Shown here in pieces: positions 45,457 to 57,276 of a DNA stretch of 64,000 nt (position 1 is its first letter; every line of letters starts with the position of its first letter). This stretch comes from Hsuehochloa calcarea (taxonomy: Eukaryota > Streptophyta > Magnoliopsida > Poales > Poaceae), in the NCBI GenBank assembly GCA_036346395.1, contig CM070604.1:34685662-34749661 (forward strand). The letters run 5' to 3'. The position numbers and the translations under genes are program-made. Below the pieces are notes generated by a model. That model was not told where the DNA came from and did not search any database. It saw only the letters and a list, made by a program, of their open reading frames with translations.

Positions 45457-47081
45457 AGAACGTTTCATACAATCGTCCAACGTGGCCCACATTGGAATGG
45501 TGGACTCACGTAACGTGGCCCACATTGGAATGGTGGACTCACGTACCCATTCTGGAATTGATGGGATTTTCAAGTGCCTATACTGGAATTGATGGGTCTT
45601 ACAAAGGTAATTATGCATGTCATGATGTGATTCCATGGAAATATTGAATAGTACTCATAAATGAAAAGATACACATGGCATTCGTCTACAAATACGAACA
45701 AATATAATCATTCATTCACACATCATATAATGCATCAATCATATTATACAAGTTACTTATTCGCTACACAGAACGGGTTGGGAGGTAATTGAGATACCCC
45801 TCCACTCACCGCTTCACCGCCTACAATGTAAAATAATCGAAATGAGGACAAACGAGTAAGGCATTGCTACACGTGTCCTCCCACAATCTCTAGCCAAATC
45901 AACCAAACAAAAGGTTCAATTTGATCAATTTACCCAAACATTCCAAATATCCCTAATCTGGCAGTTTTACTAGAAAATTCACCAATAATTAACCGTAAGT
46001 CCAAAAGACCTGAAACCAGTGCTCATCTTTTCTTAACTTAACTGTCTACGAAACTCTTGTTGATGGTAAACTCTAATTCGGCCAAAACAGAGGTCTAACC
46101 ATCCAATGAAAAACTATAACTGCAGTCTGTCCAGAATTCAAAACAGCCCTAAAGAAAAGGCTCTAACTTTTAAACCACTGATCCAAATAAAGTGATCTTT
46201 ATCAGCCTGGAAACATGGTGAAATTATCTTCATAAACCTAGTTAGGTGGCCGACCTGGTTCTGAATCTAACTAGATCAAAACCTAGGTGCAACCGACTAT
46301 ACCCAGAATTTCTGAAAGACAGAGCAATACGTGGTAAAACAGTCATAACGTTTAATCTACTTTGTGAAAATTCGTGATCCAGGTGCCAAAAGAAAGCTAA
46401 TGAAACCAGGAACAATTCTCCAGAAGACACAGATGTCCAATTCGGCCTCTACGACGCCCAAAACTGAGGTACAACGTACTTGACAGAATCAATCTATTAA
46501 CAGAATCAAAACGAAACTACAAATCCAATCGGATCCTCAACTCTAATGGAATCAAACAACGAATTGGAGGTCTAATTACCCTTGTAGACCAGTAAGACGA
46601 CGAAGATCCGCTGCACACGGGTCTTCCTCCCTTCTCCTCTCTTCTCTCTTCTAGGGCCGGCCACCGGAAGACGACGAACGGCCGTCGACGTCGGCGGGGA
46701 ACGGAGTTGTTGGTGAGAACCTTGAGGAGGAGCGACGGGGATCACCGGAGTTAGCACCACCGCTGCGAGGGGGCACCAAGAGGCAGCAAGGAGGCCGGTT
46801 TGGGGGAGGGGAGGAGGCGGCCAAGGGGTGGCGGCTAGGGTTTTGGGGGTGGCGCCCCTTTTTGGCCGGCCCTCTTGGGCCACTGGTCGCGACTGCGGCC
46901 CAGTTTGACGACAAAAGCGTTACCCATTGCTTGGAAAAATCCGACGAAACTTGTTTCTTTTACCCCCTCCGACTTCTTTCTTTTTACCGATTCGGTTCCG
47001 GAAAGTTTTAAATCTCGTTTTCGAATAAAATTCCCAGATAATTGAAACGATACAACCTAGCTGGATAAATGAGGTATTACA
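45457..47081 (-). repeat. Element E left (3') LTR, truncated by C
   Basis: Matches 52640-53064 and 60719-61992. The unoccupied F site (CACGTGTCCTCCC) is visible near 45876. The frames on either strand at 46572-46914 are proline- or arginine-rich by composition and not genes. Relative to the right copy it lacks several short GC-rich blocks around 46837-46910. Confidence 0.94.
45479..45544. repeat. 33-bp tandem duplication in E LTR
   Basis: Two perfect 33-bp units beginning AACGTGGCCCACATTGG. The same pair is at 52666-52731, so the duplication predates E's insertion. Confidence 0.93.
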
Positions 47082-47095
47082 CTCTATCCCCCTTA
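47082..47095 (-). promoter_or_regulatory. Polypurine tract of E
   Basis: On the minus strand, TAAGGGGGATAGAG precedes TGTAATACCTC. Confidence 0.85.
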
Positions 47096-47195
47096 GAAAA
47101 GATTCGACCTCGAATCTACGCAACAAACTTCGAGAAAGATAGATGAACAATTTAGGTAGTTACCTGAAACGAATAGGTCGGGGTATTGTTCTCAC

Positions 47196-47667
47196 ATGCG
47201 GGACTCCAACTCCCAAGTGGCCTCTCTCTCAGTCTGATGAGACCAAAGAACTTTGACATACTTCAGGGTCTTGTTCCTCAGAACCCGTTCTGATTATTCT
47301 AATATCTTCACCGGCCGGACTCAAGGTAAGGTCTTGCTTGACAATCAAAGGCTCCAAAGGAATGACATGATCTGGGTCTCTCAGAAACTTTCTCAACATC
47401 GAAACATGAAACACGTTGTGAACCCCACTCATGGAATCGGGAAGGTCCAAACGGTAAGCTAGTTTTCCAATTCGTACCACGATTGGGAAGGGTCCAACAT
47501 ACCTTGGACTAAGCTTCCCTTTGGTGCCGAAACGCACTACGCCTTTAGATGGCGATACTCTCAATGAACTTCATTTCCCACCTCGAATTCCAGATCTCGT
47601 CTTCGACATCAAGATAGCTCTTACGCCGGCTCTGGGTAGCCAACAAATTCTGCTTAACCTCGCCACT
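47196..47667 (-). pseudogene. pol: Element E integrase C-terminus and chromodomain
   Basis: Minus-strand 47564-47229 reads GVVRFGTKGKLSPRYVGPFPIVVRIGKLAYRLDLP, then VFHVSMLRKFLRDPDHVI and EDIRIIRTGSEE. One base is lost near 47285; in the next frame the chromodomain continues VLRNKTLKYVKVLW, HQTEREATWELE and ends at a stop just after. The GPY/F module and chromodomain mark E as a chromovirus. Confidence 0.88.
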
Positions 47668-48600
47668 CTATCCATCGCTTTGCTTGAACCCACGGGACCC
47701 AAGATCGCCCGCTCTCAACCTCATTCCAAAGACAACGGGACTGCACTTACGCCCATAAAGAACCTCGTATGGTGCGGCTCGAATCTTGGAATGATAAGCG
47801 TTGTTATAAGCAAACTCGCCAAAGCTAAATGCTCTTCCCAATTCCCTTTCAGATAAAACACAACACCGAGCGTGTCTTCTAATGTCCGAATGGTGCGCTC
47901 GGTCGCCCATCCGTTTGGGGATGAAAGGCCGTGCTAAGACGGAGTTGTGTGCCCAATGCACTCGCAAACTTTCCTGAATTTGGAAACGAACTTGGCATCT
48001 CGGTCAGAAACAATGGTCTTTGGCACTCCGTGCAAACGCACAATTTCTCGTACATAAAGAGGAGCCAAATCGCTTGCCGAATTGGTTGTACGAATAGGAA
48101 TGAAATGTGCAGACTTACTGAACCGGTCCACAATTACCCAAATAGCATCCTTTCCTCGCTGCGTGCGAGGTAAACCAACCACAAAATCCATAGATATGTC
48201 GTCCCATGGCCAAACCGTACCTCCAAGGGTTGCAACAGTCCTGCTGGTCGCTTGTGCTCAGCCTTGACCCGCTGGCACACCCCACATGATGCCACATATT
48301 GTGCGATATCAATTTTCATTCGTTTCCACTAGAAACTTTTCTTTAAATCTTTGTACATCTTGGTCTCACCAGGATGTACGGTATAAGGAGTACGATGGGC
48401 CTCTTTCAAAATCTCCAGTTTAACCTGAGACTCCTGTGGCACACAGAGGCGTCCTTTAAATCGCAAAGAATCAAACTTGTCCACACCGGTGACCTTGCTT
48501 GCCATCGACAACGCTTCCTCACTCGTTGGAGCATCCGATCTTCTTCTTTGTGCTACTACTTTGATCCGAAGAGCCGACTCTAAAATCAAGCGAGTCTCGG
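47668..48600 (-). pseudogene. pol: Element E integrase (broken)
   Basis: Zinc region: EILKEAHRTPYTVHPGETKMY (48589-48329) and CGVCQRVKAEHKRP (48319 on). Core: MDFVVGLPRTQRGKDAIWVIVDRFSKSAHFIP, LHGVPKTIVSDRDAKFVSKF (48191-47934), with the first two Asp present. The frame then shifts; TAFHPQTDG with the Glu region is in another frame near 47910, and FGEFAYNNAYHSKIRAAPYEVLYGRKCSP lies at 47830-47730. Confidence 0.88.
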
Positions 48601-49371
48601 TCTAAGCGGTACCCGCAAAGCAGAAGGCAATATCCATACGCTCAAAGTCAGCAATAAGATAACTGAGGGTAGGAGGTGTCGCCTTGCGACTCAAGGCATC
48701 AGCTACCACATTAGCTTTGCCGGATGGTATGAATAGTAAGATCATAGTCCTTGATCAACTCTAACCATCTCCTCTGTCTCAAGTTCAAGTCCTACAGGTA
48801 AAGATGTATTTCGTGCTCTTGTGGTCGTGAACACATCACAAGATTCATTGTACAAATAATGACGCCAGATCTTCAAAGCATGAATCATCGCAGCAAGCTC
48901 TAGATCATGGGTGGGATAATTACATCATGCTTCTTCACTGTCTCGATGCATAGGCAATCACTTTACCATCCTGCATGAGTACACAACCAAGTCCAACTAT
49001 GGACGCATCTGAATAGATAGTGAATCTCTTCCCAGGCTCAGGAAGAGTAAGAATTGGAGCAGTCACTAATCTATCTTTCAAAGTGCAAAAACTGCGCTCA
49101 CAAGCATCAGACCACTGGAACCTAACACCTTTCTGTGTCAACTGGGATATTGGTTTAGCAATGGTTGAAAAACCCTCCACAAACCGCCGGTAATAGCCAG
49201 CTAAACCCAGAAAACTCCTTACTTCTTTGACATTGGTTGGTCTCTTCCACTCTACCACTGTCGAAATCTTGCTAGGATCAATCAAATACCCTTCTGATTA
49301 ATAACGTGACCCAAAAACCCAACTTCAGAAATCCAGAACTCACACTTCTTCAGCTTGGCATAGAATTGATT
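48601..49371 (-). pseudogene. pol: Element E RT thumb and RNase H
   Basis: 49285-48935 encodes the connection (DPSKISTVVEWKRPTNVKEVRSFLGLAGYYRRFVEGFS) and the start of RNase H (TIYSDASIVGLGCVLMQDGKVIAYASRQ). The rest (HDLELAA-like, HALKIWRHYL, SLKYIF and HPGKANVVADALSRK equivalents) is traceable in broken frames down to about 48690. Confidence 0.86.
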
Positions 49372-50684
49372 CTATCTTAAAGTTTCAAGCACCAACCGCA
49401 AATGGTGAGTGTGATCCTCCTCTGTCTTGGAATAAATCAAGATATCATCTATGAATACCACAACGAAATCATCAAGGTATTGATGCACATCTAATTCATG
49501 GCTTCCATGAAAATCGCTGCGAGGAGCATTCGTTAGTCCAAAAGACATAACTTTATACTCATAATGACCATACCTCGAGAAAGCCGTTTTCTCAAAATCC
49601 CTCCACGAACCGAATCGATTATAACCCAATCGAGATCAATCTTGCAAAATATCCTAGCTCCTTTCAACTGGTCGAAAAGGTCCTCAATGCGAGGCAAAGG
49701 ATATTTGTTCTTCACAGTCGCCTGATTAAGCGCCCGATAATCTATGCACATACGCAAGCTGCCATCTTTCTTCTTAGTAAAAAGAACAGGCGCTCCCCAT
49801 GGCGATACGCTACGTTGAATCATACCTTTGGACAGCAGGTCGTCCAATTGTTTCTTCAATTCTTCCTGAAATGGCCGAGCCAATCGGTAAGGAGACTTGG
49901 ACAAAGGCCGAGTTCCCGGAATAAGATCAATCCGGAACTCCACTTTCCTCACCGGAGGCATTCCGGGAAGTTCTATAGGAAAGACATCGGAAAACTCCTT
50001 CACAACTGGAATCTCCTCAATACGCCGCGAAGAATCAGTCTTTTCATTGAGGGAACAAAGTAATCCGATGGTCGAAGCACGGCGGCTAGGGAATAGGTTA
50101 GCCAGCACAAATACTGAATCAGACGGTGCACTGCCCTGGAATACCAGTTCTTCACCGGAAGGAGCTAGCAAGGTCACCGTCTTCCAGAAACAACAAATCT
50201 TGGCACGGTATTGGAATAACCACCCATACCGAATAACATCGAATGGTGCCAATTGAATAACCATAAGATTCGCAGTGAAAACCTCATCATCAATAATTAT
50301 AGAACAACCGGGACAGACGGTAGAGCTAGAAATAAGACCTCCTGGAGAGCTGACTACCACTGACTCAGAAATAAGCTGAAAACTCAAACCCACTTTTCTA
50401 ACAAACTCCAAAGACACGAGCGAGTAAGTAGCCCCCGAATCAAACAATACAAAGGCATCATGCGAATCCACAAGTAAGGTACCTGTCACCACATCAGGAC
50501 GTCCCAAAGTCTCAGGGGTGGGCATGGCGTAGACCCACGATGCACGGTGCAGTAAGACGCACCGACACTCTGCGACGGAAAGCCGCAAACAGTTCTTTGG
50601 AGGAACAAGCGCGGAGGTGCGTAAGGTGCGGGATTCCAATAGAACCTGCAGAGGCGCCGGAGTAAAAGCTGCAGTGGAACCCAT
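49372..50684 (-). pseudogene. pol: Element E protease and reverse transcriptase
   Basis: A 383-codon minus-strand frame (50684-49533) contains the protease (AFVLFDSGATYSLVS, intact DSGAT), the linker KEFSDVFPIELPGMPPVRKVEFRIDLIPG, and the RT fingers (KKKDGSLRMCIDYRALNQATVKNKYPLPRIEDLFDQL) up to KIDLD. A shift near 49630 separates it from 49629-49372, which holds YEYKVMSFGLTNAP and FVVVFIDDILIYSK with the catalytic FIDD. The N-terminal 80 residues of the long frame are out-of-frame gag. Confidence 0.92.
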
Positions 50685-51927
50685 CTTTGGAGAGGGTACC
50701 GTGGTGCGAACCTGCCGTCGTCAGTCTGTCTTGAACCTCTGTGGAAATCGGAGGAAGAAGGCTGCTGGGGCCGCCTCCCATTTGATGATACTAGATGGAT
50801 TTTGCTTGCACACGGAGGACTTGTGGCCCTCCGTCCGCTTCTTGGCATGTTCCCTTGAAGGAACATTCTAAAGCTCGATGCGCCACCACACGAAAACACT
50901 TCATGCCCCGACTGAGCAGGGCGCAATTGTAGAGCGAAAGATGAAGAACGTGGCGCCGAAGAGGAAGACTGCCACTACTGAACCGGACGGGAACTTTGAT
51001 TCTTATGAAACCTCTTAGCGGTGGGTCGCTGAAAAGACCCACCTCCTCCACCGAAACTCCGCTTCTGGCCACTGCCAGATCCACCGGTAGCAACAGAACC
51101 ACTGGCAACATGCCCTTGCGACGAAGGAGCTCTTTCGACTCCATCCTCTAGCTGCTCAACCATCGAGCTAAAATCACGCAGACCTGTCGCTCCCAGAATT
51201 TGGCGATACTCCTGATTGAGGCCCCGCCGGAACCTCTTAGCCTTCTCTTTATCATCACTTGCCACGGCTGGTACAAAACGCACCAGATTGTTGAACCCGG
51301 CCTCATAATCAGATACTGACATCCTCCCTTGCACATAAGTCAGGAGTGATTGCTCCATCTTCTCAATGAAGGAGTCAGGATAAAACTGTATCCTGAATCT
51401 CTCCACAAATACCTCCCAAATAACAGACCACAGCCGAGTCCCGGAAGACAGGACTCCTTCCCACCAGATATCGGCCTGGCCCTTCAGCTGAAAGGCCACA
51501 AATCGCGCCTTCTGCGCGGATGCCAGCTCTAAGGCTCCAAACTGACGCTCCATGTACCTCAACCAGTCCGCAGCCTGGACCGGTGTGCCTGCTCCGTCAA
51601 AAGTGTCCAGACGAAGCGACATCCACTCCCAGAGGCTCATCCTAACCTCGGGTGGAGCGATGGTAAACGTGTTCCGCCACAGCGCAAAGAATGCGAGAAT
51701 GGCCTTTGCAATTGTTGGCGGAGTTGTTGATTCTCCCTTATTAGGTTCTGAATAAGATCTGCTGTAGCGGCCGGTGGCTCAGCGATCGGAGGCGCAGCTG
51801 AGGAAATCTCCTCAGTACCAGCACCAGCCAACCCTTTAGACGAAGATGATGTAGCTGCCGGACCGCGGCCACGACCGCGACTACGGGTCGGTGGATGACC
51901 ACGACCATGGCCTCTACCTCTTGCCAT
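50685..51927 (-). pseudogene. gag: Element E gag
   Basis: The start at 51927 opens MARGRGHGRGHPPTRSRGRGRG, a basic N-terminus usual for this group. A shift near 51700 leads to 51640-50975, an open 221-codon capsid domain: LDTFDGAGTPVQAADWLRYMERQF, ADIWWEGV, FVERFRIQFYPDSF, YEAGFNNLVRFVPAVA and RFRRGLNQEYRQIL. A Gly/Ser-rich linker and FQRPTAKRFHKNQ follow. The zinc knuckle (KCFRCGG...) is readable only across a frame change near 50900 and its last residues are damaged. Confidence 0.9.
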
Positions 51928-52090
51928 CTATGAACAACACAACAGAAAGAAAACCAAACACTTAGCTCAACGAACTGATAAACATAATAATTGGAACATA
52001 ACCAAGCAATTGCGGAAAACAATGGTTTACCCAACCCTTCCTATTGTGCACAGTGTGTCATTTTAATATTATTACCACGGACACAAGCCC

Positions 52091-52101
52091 GCTCGATACC
52101 A
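52091..52101 (-). promoter_or_regulatory. Primer-binding site of E (variant)
   Basis: TGGTATCGAGC on the minus strand; it differs from TGGTATCAGAGC by CAGA reading as CGA, the change seen repeatedly elsewhere in this window. Confidence 0.75.
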
Positions 52102-52104
52102 ATC

Positions 52105-53064
52105 AGTAACACCACGACTATAAGGAAGTCAAGATGTCACCTACAACCACTACTCTTTAAAGAATAACATCAAGGCGCATGATAAGGTGAAGCAAGTATT
52201 AAGATTATACTAAACAAGTATTCATCATCAAGTTTAATCAACGGAATGGAAATAAACAATTGAGAAGATATGGTAAATAAGGCCAAGTTGGCTTATTACA
52301 ATTCAACACAAGGTATAAATAGAAGACAATAATAAGTTCTCAAATGTTTTGGATTATGGTAGTGAGTGCATCGTGTTGATCTACCCTTCATGAAACCGTT
52401 CTTCCTTGTCATTTACCTAAATAAAACAACAAAGCAAGAATGAGCCAAAGACTCGAAGAAGTAATTGTATGTAACAATCAAACATACCAAGAACAATATA
52501 TCACTATCATAATTTGAACATTGATTGAAACAACTTTATGAATGGATGAAGTGGAATGATGCATTGAAGGAATTGGACATATCGCGGATATATCGGTATA
52601 GCGAGTGAAACACCGTCGGTGTTCACTTAAAGTAATCGTATGAAGAACGTTTCATACAATCGTCCAACGTGGCCCACATTGGAATGGTGGACTCACGTAA
52701 CGTGGCCCACATTGGAATGGTGGACTCACGTACCCATTCTGGAATTGATGGGATTTTCAAGTGCCCATACTGGAATTGATGGGTCTTACAAAGGTAATTA
52801 TGCATGTCATGATGTGATTCCATGGAAATATTGAATAGTACTCATAAATGAAAAGATACACATGGCATTCGTCTACAAATACGAACAAATATAATCATTC
52901 ATTCACACATCACATAATGCATCAATCATATTATACAAGTTACTTGCCTGCCACGCTGCAACGGGTTGGGAGGTAATTGAGATACCCCTCCACTCACCGC
53001 TTCACCGCCTACAATGTAAAATAATCGAAATGAGGACAAACGAGTAAGGCATTGCTACACGTGT
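52105..53064 (-). repeat. Element E right (5') LTR, inner part
   Basis: From about 52105 (minus-strand end reads TGTTACT where ...TTACA would be expected) to the F insertion. 52105-52639 is the only in-window copy of the LTR end that lies left of C for the other LTR. The uninterrupted C target is at 52640. Confidence 0.9.
53060..53064. repeat. Target-site duplication of F (left copy)
   Basis: CGTGT before TGATGAGGAC; repeated at 60719-60723. The unoccupied site CACGTGTCC is present in E's left LTR near 45876. Confidence 0.95.
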
Positions 53065-53265
53065 TGATGAGGACATCCCTCCTTCGGATACACGTACTAC
53101 ACAAGACCCTCCAGATTTGGGTGTTGGACTACAAGGTCCTATGACAAGAGCTAGAGCACGTGACTTAATCTATCAGGTAAAATCGTTTCTAGGGCTGAGT
53201 GTATTATTTGAGAACTCTATGATGCTGCCTAATGGAGATGATTTACTTGTACTCAGAAATCTAGG

Positions 53266-53370
53266 TTTACGACCACTTCAAGAAGGCCTACGACCAGTTC
53301 AAGAAGGTCTACGACCACTTCAAGAAGGCCTACGACCAGTTCAAGAAGGTCCACGACCCGATTCAGCAGG
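53266..53370 (+). repeat. 21-bp tandem repeats in F 5' LTR
   Basis: Five units of CTACGACCA(C/G)TTCAAGAAGG type, alternating two versions, followed by a degenerate sixth near 53371-53400. In the 3' LTR (59965-60069) they encode LRPLQEG/LRPVQEG heptads. Confidence 0.92.
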
Positions 53371-53664
53371 CCTCGACCACTTCAAGAAGGCCTACGACCG
53401 GATGACTCATTGGGAGCACTCTACGACCGAGAGGCGAGCACGATACTCGTTGGACACAATCTATGACCAAAGATAGCATGGACTCCTCAAGACCACCTTA
53501 GGACCGATCCTCGACTAGATCTTCGACCGAAATACGCGACACAAGGTCTTTGCGTCACCGTTTGGAAACTAATAAGACTTTGTAAGCGTGGCGAGATCGA
53601 AGTCCGTGTTGTGTACGCCTCATCCCACTACCGCACAACCCTAGGTAGACCTCCTCACATCCCC

Positions 53665-53672
53665 TATATATA
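53665..53672 (+). promoter_or_regulatory. TATA box of F 5' LTR
   Basis: CCCCTATATATACAAG; the 3' LTR has CCCCTATATATATACAA at 60365. Confidence 0.75.
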
Positions 53673-54007
53673 CAAGAGCGCCATAGTTTAGGCGGGTTTT
53701 CTTAGATTATTCGCCAATTGCGGTTTACGATTATCGGTTTGAGAACCCCACTTGTAAACTTCATCCATATCCGCAATACAATTCAGATTGCATCTACCTT
53801 GTTCTTGTGAGTTGCTTCGATTGCTTGCAGGAACAATAACCTTCGTGGTAAGGTCGATCGCGTGCAAGCATGGTCGATAACGACAGGCGTGCGGGTGTAG
53901 CGAATTGCGAGGTGAAGATCTGTTGGTCGGAAGCCTCAAAGCGTCAACGTCCTCACGACGAACCAAATCGAACCTATCGGAAGATCGGGCCTCCATGACT
54001 CATCAAG

Positions 54008-54019
54008 TGGTATCAGAGC
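54008..54019 (+). promoter_or_regulatory. Primer-binding site of F
   Basis: TGGTATCAGAGC, two bases after the LTR end. Confidence 0.95.
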
Positions 54020-55115
54020 TAAGGTTGCCCGTTAGGTAAATTCGTTTATCCCCTTTTTGTGAGTTTTGTTCCATCACCTAGAGTCCAGAAAATTGCCCTA
54101 CAAAAAAAAATTTAGATCGTAATTATTCCGCTGTCCAAACCACTTTGTGCCTTCGCAATTGTGTTTTCAGTTTCGCGTTGTTGAATTCGAGTCCATCGTC
54201 GGTGTCTTTGTTGCTGGTCTAGTCGTCGTAATCTAGTTTCTAGCGTCGAGTCTTTCTTTGTGTCGATCATCTAGACACCCCCAATCGACCACAACACCAC
54301 CCCGCATCGACCACAACACCACCCCCATACGACCACCTACTCGGATTCGGCTTCTCCACCTGGTCGGAAACGAACGCCTGGTCGGATTCGACCAACCACT
54401 CGTGTCCGACAACCCTATTTATTACCTTGTTGCTCTCGGACACCCCACCACCTGGTCGAAAACAATCGACTGGTCAGATTTTTCGCATAGCCAAAGTTCA
54501 GAGAGAGAGAGAGAGAGAGTTTGTGACCCATATATATCCATAGACCCAGAAAAGGGTTTTGAAGAGTTTTGAGTCAAGGTCACATTCAAAAAAAAAAGAA
54601 AGGGAACCCTAGGTTGGGTTTTTGCAGTCCAAAAAAAAGAGAAAAGAAAAGAAAAGAAAAGAAAAGAAAAGAAAATAAAGAAAGCAAAGAGTGCAAAAAA
54701 AAAAGAAGAAGAAAAGAAGAAAGAGTTGCTTTGTGATTTTGGATCCGATTGTGTTTGTATCTACCCTATCCTTCCGTTTGCTTGAGCTAGTTCTAGGAAC
54801 GCGTTTGGGCCACAAGCGTGATTTAGTCTTGTGGACTTCTATTCAGCTTTGCTAATCTGATTTCATTATTGCTATTCTTTGCTACTAAACATTGCCTATC
54901 CGAGCTCCACATACTTTCGGCCCTCAGATTGGATCCTCGCATTCGCCTCCGCCGTGATCGTACATCCCACCTTCGCCGATTAGACCACCTGCTGCAATTT
55001 GGTAAGAAACTCATAAGAGCTTGGTAAGACGCTTGAGAGTGTGTGATTCCACCCTCCGACCACCTAGTAGTGATAGGAATAATACTTTTGTGTTGTCTTT
55101 TGTCTACTACTAACC
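54020..55115 (+). other. Element F leader with microsatellites
   Basis: Untranslated 1.1 kb. It holds a repeated CGACCACAACACCAC segment (54286-54345), (GA)9-10 at 54501-54519, and a (GAAAA)n tract at 54640-54675 flanked by A-rich runs. No gene. Confidence 0.75.
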
Positions 55116-56290
55116 ATGTCAGGTGAAGCATTGGATGCGCAAGAGTGTGATTTGAGGGAAGAGCTCATTACGCTCTTGGATGAACAACGCACTACTGTTA
55201 ATGAGGACATCGACAGGAAGCTTCAAGCTACCACGATCACATTACAACGATCAATCAACGATAGTATTGCGGCGCTCACTACACGCCTAGAAAGAATGGT
55301 GAACCGACCACCAAACGTTGGTCGTGTGGAACCTCATGGTGCAGCCCATGACCATGAATTTGATAATGATAATGAGGTGCACGACCACGACGCCTTTGAT
55401 GCACGACAACGGAACCGACCGAACTTCAACCGTCAAGGTATGAGAGGTAACAATTTTCAGCAACATAATGCCCATGATGATCCATATGCTAAAGTCAAGT
55501 TCACTATACCATCTTTTGCGGGTGCTTATGATGCAGAAATATATCTAGATTGGGAGATGACGGTAGAATAAAAATTGAATGCTCACTTAGTTCCTGAAGT
55601 GCATAGAGTTAGGCAAGCCACAAGTGAATTTAAAAACTTTGCCATCATTTGGTGGAATAGGGTTTGCACCGAAGGATTAGCGCCTACTACGTGGGATGGT
55701 TTAAAGGTTGCTATGCGTAATGATTTGTCCACCTTCTTTTAAGCGTGATTTGCGTAATAAATTGCAGCGCTTAAATCAAGGTAATAGATCCGTAGAAGAA
55801 TATTATCAGGAGCTACAAATTAGCATGTTGCGTTGTGATATTATTGAGGATGAAGAAGCTGCAATAGCACGTTTTTATGGAGGATTAAGACGTGAAATTC
55901 AGGACATAGTGGATTACAAAGAATACGATAGTGTCCCTAGATTGTTCCAACTTGCATGTTTGGCGTAAAAGAATTGCGGGGACAACAACAGAGGCCAAGG
56001 AACAATTTTGGGAGCATGTCTACACCACGACCGGTCTTGGGGCAAGCCAAAACACCCCACTTTCAGCTACGATCTGCTGCCCTCCTCGAGTAGGGTTCGT
56101 TCAGTGACACCTCAGACCACATCACATGCACCCGAGGTAAGCAAATCTACTAGTGTACAGGCTCCAGCCAAGAGTTCTTCCTCGGTTGCTTCCACTGGTC
56201 GTACCACCGGGATTATTTGCCACCGTTGCAAGGGAATGGGACACGTCATGAAGGACTGCCCAAGTCAGCGAGCATACCTTGCCACTACAG
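55116..56290 (+). pseudogene. gag: Element F gag (one stop, frameshifts)
   Basis: ATG at 55116 (MSGEALDAQE) follows CTAACC. The first frame runs through an acidic region to KVKFTIPSFAGAYDAEIYLDWEMTVE and a TAA at 55569, where relatives continue with Gln; a C-to-T change would explain it. Capsid continues (HLVPEVHRVRQATSEFKNFAIIWWNRV, then, in a shifted frame, RDLRNKLQRLNQGNRSVEEYYQELQ and FYGGLRREIQDIV). Another stop is at 55966. The nucleocapsid in the long frame from 56008 has an intact CHRCKGMGHVMKDC knuckle (56218-56259). Confidence 0.9.
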
Positions 56291-57276
56291 ACGATGGATA
56301 TGTAAGTACTAGTGATATTGAGGATGAATATGTACTTGCAGCTAACATTGCAGGTGGAGGAGATGAGATGACAAGTGATCTTGATGATGTAGAGGAACAA
56401 GTAGCTGCTGTTGACACCGAGTATCATGTGAGCCTTGTTGCGCAACGAGTGCTGAGCGCACAAGTGGAAAGAGCGGAGCAAAATCAACGGCACAACTTGT
56501 TTCAGACCAGATTTATCGTGAAGGACAGAGCCTGCAGAGTTATCATTGATGGAGGGAGCTGCAACAACCTTGCAAGCTCCGAGATGGTCGAGAAGCTTGG
56601 CTTGACCACACAACCGCACCCACGTCCCTACTACATCCAATGGTTCAATTCGTGTGGTAAGTTAAAGGTAAACAAAGTTGTGAACGTGCAATTTTCAGCT
56701 GGTAATTACAAAGATAGTTCTGATTTTGATATAGTACCGATGCAAGCCTGCTCTTTATTGCTCGGTAGACCTTGGATATATGACAATGATGTTTTGCACC
56801 ATGGTAGAGCTAATACCTACTCGTTCTTACACAAGGGCAAGAAGATTAAGTTATTGCCTTTGACACCAGCTGAGATTTTAAAAGATGAAGAAGAGCGCGC
56901 TAAAAATGAAAGAAACACCGATAAGCATGATTCTGAAAATCAGCAAGTAGCAAAACGTGTTTTCCCACCAAAAAGGGAGAAAGTGGCGTCTAGTTCTAAG
57001 TCTGAGGGGATTAAATTGAAGGGATGTGTTATGATTGCCACTAAATCTGAACTTGCTGAAATTTGTGATAATGAGTTGCCATGCTATGCCTTGATATGCA
57101 AAAATGCCTTATACTCGCTTGAGGATATAGCTAGCTCTTTGCCTCCTGCTGTTGCTAACCTTTTGCAGGAGTATGTGGATGTATTCGGTGAGGTACCCCG
57201 GATTACCACCTATTCGAGGATAGAGCATCAAATTGATTTGATCCCAGAGCGACTTTGCCAAACCGCTCGCATATAG
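56291..57276 (+). pseudogene. pol: Element F protease and RT linker
   Basis: Continuous with the nucleocapsid in a 422-codon frame (56008-57276). Protease: TRFIVKDRACRVIIDGGSCNNLAS with the catalytic Asp at 56548-56550 in a DGGS rather than DSG(A/T) setting, common in this group, and LLLGRPWIYDND as the second hallmark. A Lys/Glu-rich linker follows and EYVDVFGEVP...RIEHQIDLIP leads to the RT. The frame breaks near 57250. Confidence 0.92.

Larger units (their letters stand above)
53065..54005 (+). repeat. Element F 5' LTR
   Basis: Pairs with 59766-60718. Contains the 21-bp repeat array (53266-53370), TATATATA (53665-53672) and the CATCA end. The frame 53117-53476 is the untranslated twin of the integrase tail encoded in the 3' LTR. 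Confidence 0.96.

Noticed and set aside
46572..46914. Proline/serine-rich and arginine-rich frames in E's left LTR (also 61419-61922)
   Set aside because: GC-rich LTR sequence opens frames on both strands; no domain, and the paired LTR copy breaks them differently.
53266..53400. Regular repeats that could suggest a CRISPR-like array
   Set aside because: Units are contiguous 21-mers without spacers, in a plant LTR, and encode heptads in the 3' copy.
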